From: a virus
Virus record (IMG/VR): IMGVR_UViG_3300009001_000031
Span: 1 to 36,667 of that record
Strand: one strand, 5' to 3'
Length of the DNA: 36,667 nucleotides
The stretch's first letter is position 1. Each line of letters starts with the position of its first letter. The notes under the pieces were generated by a model. That model was not told where the DNA came from. It made no database searches and worked only from the letters and a program-made list of their open reading frames with translations. Shown here one piece after another: positions 15,652 through 23,800 of this stretch. A program made the translations under genes and the position numbers.

Positions 15652-15789
15652 GTTGCGGTGCTACCTTAACACTTGACTTGTAACTCTGGTAGCAATAAGT
15701 TTGCAAGTCCATTACTCTACGGTTTTTAATACGAGCTTTCTACGTAGGCTTTGAAAGCTGAGTGCAGGTCTATTAGCGGACCACGCAAC
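15652..15789 (-). ncRNA. Structured untranslated leader of the scaffold-capsid genes
   Basis: This 138-base noncoding stretch of the leftward transcript can fold into a closed multibranch structure. GTTGCG (15789-15784) pairs with CGCAAC (15657-15652). Inside are hairpins GGTC/GACC (15782-15767), AGCTTTC/GAAAGCT (15759-15734) and TGCTACC/GGTAGCA (15694-15659). GACTTG in the linker (15719-15714) can pair with CAAGTC in the last loop (15680-15675) as a pseudoknot. A further hairpin ACAAGA/TCTTGT (15653-15633) shares two bases with the closing stem. Predicted transcription start is about five bases before the closing stem. It is not a tRNA. It may control capsid translation or be a released RNA. 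Confidence 0.55.
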
Positions 15790-15800
15790 GCTTAATGTCT

Positions 15801-15806
15801 ATTATA
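15801..15806 (-). promoter_or_regulatory. TATAAT -10 box for the scaffold-capsid leader
   Basis: A perfect TATAAT on the leftward strand, preceded directly by TG. The -35 region has no good match. A start seven bases downstream (about 15794) would place the RNA start just before the closing stem of the leader. It overlaps the end of the upstream gene, as expected for an internal promoter boosting capsid expression. Confidence 0.5.
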
Positions 15807-15808
15807 CA

Positions 15809-16768
15809 CTAATCTACTATAAGTCCAGTAACTTGTTTACCTTTTTTTGCAGACCCTAATGTCAAACCTTGTGTAGATAGTAACTCAGCATTAATACGCT
15901 GTAATCTTTGTGAAGCTTTTTGGTCGCCAAGTGTTGCTTCTTCAAGTGTTTCTAAATCTAATTCTCTACCTATACCTTGTGCTTGTGATATCATTCCACC
16001 TGCACTTTCATATAACTGAGATGCTTGTTGTGTTGTTAATCCTAATTTTCTAAGTTCTTCAAATCTACTAAATGTAGTAGTAAATCCTCTTGATGATGCT
16101 TGTGCTTGTAATTGCAATGTTTGAATTTCACCTTTAAGTATTTTATCTTCTACTTTAGGATTTATTAATCCAGCAAATATTGTTGCTTCATCAGCTTCTA
16201 TACCATATCTATCTGCATACAATTTTGCTACTTCAGGTATTTGGTCTATAACACCAGAATATACTGTATCTATACGTTGTTGAAACTCTGCACCAGATAC
16301 CTCTGCTCTAACTAATTCATTTAAATCATCTTCAAAATCATCAAAATTATTAATACCTACTTCTGATAATGTTTGTTTATAAGTAGCTTTTGTAGATAAT
16401 CCAGTTATTTCATCCATTATCATAGTTCCATCATCACGCATTAAATAACCAAACTCTTTTTCATAAGCTTTTGTTTTTCTTGTAGCACCTAATGACATAT
16501 CAGCATCACCATACTTGACATAAGCATTTGCAAACTCTTTCATAACTGATTCAGGCATAAAAGTAAATAAAGTATTAGCTATTTGCATACCTTTTTCTGC
16601 ACTAAATGTTTTTGTTGAAGTAGATGCTTCTGCTTGTGCTTCAGGTGTTTGAGGTTCTAATGAGTAACCTGCATCAATTAATGGGTCTCCGCCATTGTAA
16701 GATACATAATATTCTTCATCAGTTACATCATAATAAGTTGCTAAATCTTTTCTATATATTCTTGGCAT
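15809..16768 (-). CDS. Putative virion protein (319 aa)
   Basis: A soluble, acidic protein; N-terminal 45 residues are Tyr- and Asp-rich (YDVTDEEYYVSYNGGDPL), the rest mostly helical. Features include FDDFEDDLNELVRAEVSGAEFQQRID and LGLTTQQASQLYESAG. It is one of four mid-sized genes downstream of the giant gene; the group probably encodes internal or ejected virion proteins. It is the last gene before the scaffold leader. No enzymatic motif recognised. Confidence 0.6.
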   Translation of the reverse strand: MPRIYRKDLATYYDVTDEEYYVSYNGGDPLIDAGYSLEPQTPEAQAEASTSTKTFSAEKGMQIANTLFTFMPESVMKEFANAYVKYGDADMSLGATRKTKAYEKEFGYLMRDDGTMIMDEITGLSTKATYKQTLSEVGINNFDDFEDDLNELVRAEVSGAEFQQRIDTVYSGVIDQIPEVAKLYADRYGIEADEATIFAGLINPKVEDKILKGEIQTLQLQAQASSRGFTTTFSRFEELRKLGLTTQQASQLYESAGGMISQAQGIGRELDLETLEEATLGDQKASQRLQRINAELLSTQGLTLGSAKKGKQVTGLIVD

Positions 16769-18006
16769 TATTGATTCTCCACAAATGATTGACTAGGAAC
16801 TACTCCGCTTCCAAAAGCTTTCATAAAATTCTTTGTAAAATCAGCCATAACTGTTGCATTTCCTGAGTCCATTCCTATGTTTCTTAAATATTCTAGCTCT
16901 TTACTTTGGTCATTTAAACCTGCTAATGCTTTAATCATAGGGTCTTCTGAATCAACATCTATACCTAAAACAGATTTAACTGTTGCTTGTTTACTTTGTA
17001 CATAGTTACTCCATACAATATCTTTATCTAAATTGGGATAAGCAGCAAATCGTTTATCTTTTAATTGTTGTATTAATGTTGCTTTATATCCAGGATTGTT
17101 ACGTAAGTTTCCAGCAATTTCTCCTATGTTGTAAAAAGTATGTAATTCAACAGGTAAGTATGTGTCTAGTAATACTTGAGCTTCATCTTCTTTTAAGGTT
17201 GATTTAGTAATATCTAAACCTTCTAAAGCTTTACTAAATTCTGCATCTAATGCTTCTAAACTATAACTATCATCTAAAGCTTTTGTAATTTGTCTAGCTG
17301 TTTTTTCTCTAGACCAAGTACCAGATACCCATTTATCAGCTGCAAATTTAATAGCAGACTCAGGTAAAACACCTTGTAAATCACCTACTGTTTGTCGTAT
17401 AATAGCTTCGTAATCTACTCTATCTGCTTCATAGCCAATAGGATTTTTAATTTGTTTATTAATCTGATTGTATTGGTCAAAAGAAATACCTAATTTTCCT
17501 AATGCTTCACCTTGTTGTTCAGAGCCAAAAAACCCATCTAGTCCTTCTGCACCATATTTTAAATACCAATCATTAATAGCATCTAAATACACAGGTTCAT
17601 TCCAATAAGAAGCAGATGTTTTAAGTGAATCTAATCCTTGTAAAAAACTTGTAATACTATCTACATCTTCAAAATCTTTTGATAATTGAAATATATCAGT
17701 ACTCATCATTACAAACCTATCTCCATCAGGTCCACCAAATCCAGATATTAATTCTTCATTTGTAATTTTAAACATTTGATTAGATTTATATAATTCGTTT
17801 TTATATCCTTGTAATAAATCAAGAGAAGTTAATTGATTATCTTCTATGTCAGTTAACTCGTCTAAGTTCCAACCATCAGGTACTTCAAATATCATAGTTG
17901 TGTCGCCTCTATCTGCAGCAATATAATATTTACCAGTAGGTTTACCTTGCTCATTTACTATTTCTATTATCTGTGAACCCTTAGGTCCATAAGTTACATT
18001 ACTCAT
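16768..18006 (-). CDS. Putative internal virion protein (412 aa)
   Basis: An N-terminal beta region (GKYYIAADRGDTTMIFEVPD, residues about 24-43) leads into a long helical protein. A C-terminal stretch (KRFAAYPNLDKDIVWSNYVQ, LAGLNDQSKELEYLRNIGMD and GNATVMADFTKNFMKAFGSG) is a pattern I associate with repeated modules in large internal proteins of phages. No catalytic site recognised. The start overlaps the previous gene by four bases, the end overlaps the next start by one. Confidence 0.6.
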   Translation of the reverse strand: MSNVTYGPKGSQIIEIVNEQGKPTGKYYIAADRGDTTMIFEVPDGWNLDELTDIEDNQLTSLDLLQGYKNELYKSNQMFKITNEELISGFGGPDGDRFVMMSTDIFQLSKDFEDVDSITSFLQGLDSLKTSASYWNEPVYLDAINDWYLKYGAEGLDGFFGSEQQGEALGKLGISFDQYNQINKQIKNPIGYEADRVDYEAIIRQTVGDLQGVLPESAIKFAADKWVSGTWSREKTARQITKALDDSYSLEALDAEFSKALEGLDITKSTLKEDEAQVLLDTYLPVELHTFYNIGEIAGNLRNNPGYKATLIQQLKDKRFAAYPNLDKDIVWSNYVQSKQATVKSVLGIDVDSEDPMIKALAGLNDQSKELEYLRNIGMDSGNATVMADFTKNFMKAFGSGVVPSQSFVENQ

Positions 18007-19358
18007 TGACTAGCTCCAAACATATTTTTAACCCATCCAAAAGCTTGTTGTGAAGGTGTTTCACCTTTACCTAAATTACTTTCAGCATATTTGTTTTCCA
18101 TCCACAATGAAGGTGACAACTTCATTTGACTACTAAGGTTTTGTGCAAAAGCATTCATAATTGCATCTGAATCACCAGTAATTTCTTTACCCATTAAAGC
18201 TTGTGATTGTCCTAATTGTGCTACACCAGCACCTGCACCAGCACCTCTAATTAATCCAGCAAGAAAGTTTGCAGCTTCTGCTTTTACCCACCATTGAGCT
18301 ACTGAACCTAATCCAATACCTTTTAATGCAAACTCTAATCCTTCTGCTATAGGGTCTAAAGCTAATCCCATTTTAGATATAGAACCTTTAGGTATATTGT
18401 TATTTACTTCTATATCATTAATTATATTTCTATCTGTTACATCAGCTTTATAACCTTGTTCTTCTAAACCAGCATCAGGTAAATTTGGTGCTTCAGGTAT
18501 TGTTTCACCACTAGGAAAAGGTGACTGAGTACGTTCTGTAACACCTGCTGTGTAACCTTGTTCTTCTAATCTAGCATCAGGTAAATCTGGAGATTCTTTA
18601 AAATCATCTGCTCCCATAATATCTGCATAATCATTATCTGAAGCACTAAAATATAAATGCGCTCTTTGTTCATTAGATAAACCATCTGTTATACCTTTTT
18701 GATAATAGTTATCTATTTGTTCTTGAGTTAATTTTTTAATTTCTTTATCAAAATTATCTTCAAAATCATCTATATCAGGCATATCCTGTCTGTAATATCT
18801 TTCTACTTCTTCAGGAGATGGTTCTCTAGCAGCTAAATCAGCTTGTGCATCGTCAAATGCTTGCCAATCAATTAATTTACCATTTGAATAATTACTATTC
18901 CAATCGTCTATACCTTGTTCAGGAGATTCAAATAACTCTCCAGGTGCTAATCTACCCAATGTTGCTTGTCCACCATCATCGTATCTATAACGTCTATAAC
19001 CTTCTTTTCTTGCTCCAGAAGCAGGATTAAATCTATACTCTACAATAGATAATTTCATGTCAGGTGATAATTCATATCCATATTTACTTTTATAAAATCT
19101 AGGTCCACCTTCTTTTACACCAAGAAAATCTTCCTTAAAACCTTCAAATGTTGGAGCATTTTTATTAGCTTCTTCTAGTGAATCAAACACAGGAGTTTTA
19201 ACTTCTCTAAGAAAAGAAGTTCTTTGTTTTTCTGTATCATACATAAAAGTTTTATATACACCTTGATGTTTTCTAACTTCTACAGGTATAACTCCAGACT
19301 CAGAAACAATCCAAGCCCATTTATTTTTTACTTTAGGTCTGCCTTTTGGATTAGCCAT
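18003..19358 (-). CDS. Putative virion protein with internal repeat and hydrophobic C-terminal region (451 aa)
   Basis: A Lys/Trp N-terminus (PKGRPKVKNKWAWIV) followed by beta-rich and acidic, Tyr-rich sections. Residues about 255-310 hold two copies of a roughly 20-residue unit (LPDARLEEQGYTAGVTERT and LPDAGLEEQGYKADVTDRN). The C-terminal 120 residues include an amphipathic to hydrophobic, Gly/Ala-rich section (LAGLIRGAGAGAGVAQLG) that could contact membrane during DNA ejection. This is consistent with an internal or ejection protein but not proof. Confidence 0.6.
   Translation of the reverse strand: MANPKGRPKVKNKWAWIVSESGVIPVEVRKHQGVYKTFMYDTEKQRTSFLREVKTPVFDSLEEANKNAPTFEGFKEDFLGVKEGGPRFYKSKYGYELSPDMKLSIVEYRFNPASGARKEGYRRYRYDDGGQATLGRLAPGELFESPEQGIDDWNSNYSNGKLIDWQAFDDAQADLAAREPSPEEVERYYRQDMPDIDDFEDNFDKEIKKLTQEQIDNYYQKGITDGLSNEQRAHLYFSASDNDYADIMGADDFKESPDLPDARLEEQGYTAGVTERTQSPFPSGETIPEAPNLPDAGLEEQGYKADVTDRNIINDIEVNNNIPKGSISKMGLALDPIAEGLEFALKGIGLGSVAQWWVKAEAANFLAGLIRGAGAGAGVAQLGQSQALMGKEITGDSDAIMNAFAQNLSSQMKLSPSLWMENKYAESNLGKGETPSQQAFGWVKNMFGASQ
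18451..18590. repeat. Imperfect 38-base direct repeat inside a virion gene
   Basis: Two 38-base copies at 18451-18488 and 18553-18590 differ at three positions. They begin TAACCTTGTTCTTCTAA and encode the duplicated LPDAxLEEQGY unit on the leftward strand. The similarity at DNA level suggests a fairly recent tandem duplication. Confidence 0.8.
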
Positions 19359-20877
19359 TTAAATTCCTTAACAAATATGGAAGTACAGCTTTTTGCTGTT
19401 TTATCTTTTCTAAACCTTTTTCATAAGCAGATGCTTCTGTAGCATATTTTGTTTCAATATCTTCTTGTACAATTTCAGAAGGTGACTTATAAGCTTTAAA
19501 CATATCAGCATCTAGTCTACGTTCTGTAGGCATATATCCACCCATTTGTACATCAGAACGTTTTATATTTGTTCCTTCTAAATAATCTGTAAATATGTTA
19601 TTTATATCAAATTCTTTAGATGCATTAAAAGCATCCATTATTTGTGCAGAATATTTTTTACCAAAACTTACAGATAAGTTATCTAATTCTTTTTCAGTTA
19701 ATTGCCGACCTATTGCTTCAGCAGCAGTATCGGTCATTAACTCAATAAGACTTTCTTCATCAGGATATTCTTGTGTAGCTCTTTCAAATAACTGTTGCAT
19801 AATAGCTTCATCTTGTTTATCTTGAGTAGCTTTTTCTATTTGCTTTGTATCTTCAATAAATTTTTCTAATCCCCAGTTAAATAGTTTTCTATCCATCTGA
19901 GCTTTTTCAGATTCCATGTCTTGGTCTGAAAAGAATACAATATCATCCAATGCTTGAACTTCTTTATATTCTTCTGTGCCAGGTACTACATAATAGTAAT
20001 TGTCAATATAATCTGTAATTTGTTGTATTGTTGTAACTAAATCAGGACTGTATTGACCTTGTGTTGTTAAAAAATAATCTTTTGGTACAACTCCATTTTG
20101 TTCTAAATAATTTTGAAAGTTATATATTTCTGGATAACTTGCAGTACCACTCATAATAGCTCCAAGACCTTGTTCAAAATGTCCTGTAAAATCTTTTGTC
20201 ATAGGTACACCATAAGCATCTCTTTTAACTTCGCCTGTATCTGGGTCTATATCTACAACTGATTTAATTTTATCTTTACCACTCATATTTTGTATTAGAT
20301 ACATTGCTGTTTCATAGTCACCACTTGCTAAAGCATTTTGAGCAGCTTCCATAGTTGCTTGTGTATCTGCTTGTTCTGCAGTTATTTGTTTATATTCTGA
20401 AAGACTATTAGAAAAAACTATTGCATCTCCTCTACCATTATCATAAATATCAGCAAGAGTATTTCTTTGTTCGAGAGTTAACTTAGCTGTATCTTGCCAA
20501 ATTTTAGGGTCATTTAAAAACTCAACAATAAAATTAGGTGTTATAAACTCTGGCTCTATATTTAATTTATTAGCATTAAGTTTTAATACATTATTAAAGT
20601 CGCTTGTATCTGTGTTATAGCTACCTGTAGGAGCTGATACAGGGGTAGTTTGTACTTCTGCGCCACTACTGTCCACAACTTCTGTAACTTGATTAGGAGT
20701 TATATCTTCAGGTAATGATACTGCACCACCAGCAGTAGGTAAATTATCAAATGTTTCAGGACTATATCCTAAATAATTATTCTTATTATCATAATAAAAA
20801 TAAAGTATTGAACCATCTGGTTGTTGTTGAGTAATTGTTTTACTTTTATCTACTTTTTTCTTTCCAAATTTTGCCAT
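19351..20877 (-). CDS. Putative internal virion protein (508 aa)
   Basis: Begins basic (MAKFGKKKVDKSKTITQQQ), then a beta region (GSILYFYYDNKNNYLGYSPE), then a long helical body with acidic character. The segments DIYDNGRGDAIVFSNS and AAEAIGRQLTEKELDNLSVS resemble sections of other phage internal proteins (G-R-x-L-T-x-x-E-L is a recurring motif in such modules). It lies directly after the giant gene, with GGAAAG before the ATG. Function inferred from neighbours. Confidence 0.6.
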   Translation of the reverse strand: MAKFGKKKVDKSKTITQQQPDGSILYFYYDNKNNYLGYSPETFDNLPTAGGAVSLPEDITPNQVTEVVDSSGAEVQTTPVSAPTGSYNTDTSDFNNVLKLNANKLNIEPEFITPNFIVEFLNDPKIWQDTAKLTLEQRNTLADIYDNGRGDAIVFSNSLSEYKQITAEQADTQATMEAAQNALASGDYETAMYLIQNMSGKDKIKSVVDIDPDTGEVKRDAYGVPMTKDFTGHFEQGLGAIMSGTASYPEIYNFQNYLEQNGVVPKDYFLTTQGQYSPDLVTTIQQITDYIDNYYYVVPGTEEYKEVQALDDIVFFSDQDMESEKAQMDRKLFNWGLEKFIEDTKQIEKATQDKQDEAIMQQLFERATQEYPDEESLIELMTDTAAEAIGRQLTEKELDNLSVSFGKKYSAQIMDAFNASKEFDINNIFTDYLEGTNIKRSDVQMGGYMPTERRLDADMFKAYKSPSEIVQEDIETKYATEASAYEKGLEKIKQQKAVLPYLLRNLNG

Positions 20878-20878
20878 A

Positions 20879-23800
20879 TTACTTTCCTACGTTACTAAAT
20901 TGTAGAGCTTCTGTGTCATCTCTAAATAATCTTAACATGACACCCATCCATACATAGTAAAAGTCAGGATATTTTTTAGATACCTCTAATGCAACTTGAT
21001 GTGCCATTACACGCATTATTCTAGCTTCATCTTTTTCGGAACTCAACCACCAGTCAGGGTTGTTGGTATCTGAATATATCATAGACTGTGCTTCTAATTG
21101 TGACCACACGTCCCACATTTCAATAAAACCTTTACCTGCTTCTGTTCCTGCAGCAAAACTATTTGGATTTAACCAAGTATCTTTCATTTCTGCAAGTATT
21201 TCTTTTGCTTTAACAGCAGTTGTTAAACCATATTGCTGACTTTGAAAACCAGGTAAATCTTGTATTAAACTGTTTCTAACTAATCTTTTAAGAATAACTT
21301 TTTCATTAGTATTTAATTCTGATTCTTCTACTTTTTTACTAAAAGCAGCATATCTGTAATAACCAATAGTATCATTAACAGACCTTTTGTATTCATCAGG
21401 TGTTAACATAACACTATCTTGATATAATTGAGAAAAACTTCTTTCATCAGCAGGATTATCTGGTAATAAATAATATGAAGATAATGTGTATTGTTCTAAA
21501 ACATCTTTGTTTTTATCAGCCCATTCTTGTGTTCTAGCTGTAGTAAATCTTCTACCTTCTTTAGAAATTGATTTACCTGATGTTAACCATCCGTGTTCCA
21601 TACCAAATTCACTTATAAATTTTTCTGCTGCTTGAACATCATCACCATCTAAATCATCACGTATTTTACGATATTCTTCAGCAAGAACTTGTACACCCCA
21701 TAGTTTTCCATCTTTATCTTCTGTGTAATATACAGGTTTAATTCCTGTCGGACCAGCAAATTGGACAGCTGCTCTTACAAGAAACAAAACATTTGCTTTT
21801 CTTTTAGAGTATTCTAAAAATGCTTTATCAATATCTGCAGCATCTACATTATCAGGATTAAAAGGTCCACCATAAATTTTTCTTAAATATTTATCAAGGT
21901 CACCTTTTTTAAATAAACGTTGTTCTTCTCCAGTTATTTTTCCGTATCTGTAAATATCTATTGTTGATGAAGCACGCATAGCTTCGAGTTCTGATTTGTA
22001 TATATCTGAAGCATTTTCATCTCCTATAAATTCGTTTTTAAATCCTCCTAATCCTGCAAATAATTTTTTTAACCAAGGTGATGTTGGGAATACTTGTTTT
22101 ATAAAACTTTCATTAGGCGTAAACTCACCAAAAATTGTTTCTCGTACTTCTACACCAATACCATTTTCAGGTAATACTTTATTTAAAGCAAATGCTACAT
22201 AAGGGTTAGGTCCAGGAACAAAACCTTGTCCTAGTAAGTTAATACCTGTTACATAACTTTTACCTACAACTTTTGTTTTGCTATCACTACCGTAAATTAA
22301 ATTACCTAAATATCCACCAAATGGTGCAATGTATAAATCTGCATCTTCATTTGCTGGGTCTGGTGCAAAAAAACCTTCTCCATTAAAACCTAAAGCACCT
22401 GAACCTCTAGCACCTCTTACTGCAACTTGACCTTTACGTAAAAGATAAGGATTGTTGCCTAATAATTTACCCCAAGTTGTTGCTAATTCAAACCATACTT
22501 CAGGAAATGGAAAGATGTTTCTTGTAACATCAGATAACATATGTCTTTTACTTGTGTCATATAATAATGCTTTTGTACCAGATAAACCATATGCTCTAGC
22601 ATTTACATCAGCTACTTTAAAATCAGTGACACTACCAGCTGGTAATTTACTAAATCCACGCATTTCTTGTACTATTTTTTTTGGCACACCTAATTGAACT
22701 GCTTCGTCAATAAATTGTTTTCTTACTCTACCGTCAAAGTTTTTAAAGTTATCAAGTATCCAAGCATATCTAAATTGATTAAATGCAACAGACCTAGATA
22801 AATATGCATTTGGTTTAGTCATTAAATGTTGAAATAGGTAATTAACAGCTGTATCCATTCTATCTTCTACTCTTGCTAAAAATTTCATATCTTTTCTTTT
22901 AACTAAATCTTCAGATAGTTTGACATATCCTAAATCCATATCTCCACCATCAGGGTCTATGTATGTTTGAATCATTTTATAAAAATCTCTTTCTTGATTT
23001 TTCTTTAAAGGTTTTCTTAAATCATCACCAATTTTTATTCCACCTATGTTATCAAAATCCCTTATTTCATCTGCAAATATTGCATCACGTAATCCCTGAT
23101 TACCTGTATATGCTTTGTCAATGTTATATCTATATGTTTTTGTTTTGTCATCATAAAATACTTCATCACCTTTTTTTATAAATTGACCTGTTTTAATTCT
23201 TATACGAGCTTCAATTGATTGTAAGTATTGGTCTATAAAATCCATATCATTAGTTAACTTACTAAATCTACTACCACCCATATCTACTAATTTTTCTCTA
23301 GCTAATGCACCCTCTTTTGAAAATATCCATTCCATTAACTCATCTGAACCATATCCAAATTGTGCAACTTTATTAGCAATATCATCATTTCTTAGTAACA
23401 ATAATTCAAAACCCACAGCTTCTGCATATTCATAAGGACTTAGTTGTGATTTCTTTTTAGCAACATATTTAACAGCTTTATTTCTTAAACTACTTCTACC
23501 TTGTAATCCAGCTAGAGAAAAAGATTGTTGTGTTGCATTTAAATATTCAAAACTATCAAAAAGTTTATTAGTATCAGATATTTCAGTACCTTCTTTTCTA
23601 ACAAGTTTTTGTAATCCTTTACCAAGTCTGCTTTTTTGTGGTCCTGTTGTTACCCATTGTATATAATGAAATGGGTGATTAAAAAATCCATCCATATGTC
23701 CTGCAACAAATCGCATTTGTTCTTCTAAAAATACTCTTGTAAAAAATGCTGCTCGTAATAAAACAGCTGGTTTAAATAAATTTCTGTTATAAAAATCAAG

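Noticed and set aside
15652-15789. tRNA or tRNA-like gene in the scaffold leader
   Set aside because: Segments such as GTAGAGTAATGGACTTGCAAACTT look tRNA-like at first, but there is no seven-base acceptor stem, no five-base anticodon stem around a seven-base loop and no GTTCRANNC T-loop on either strand.
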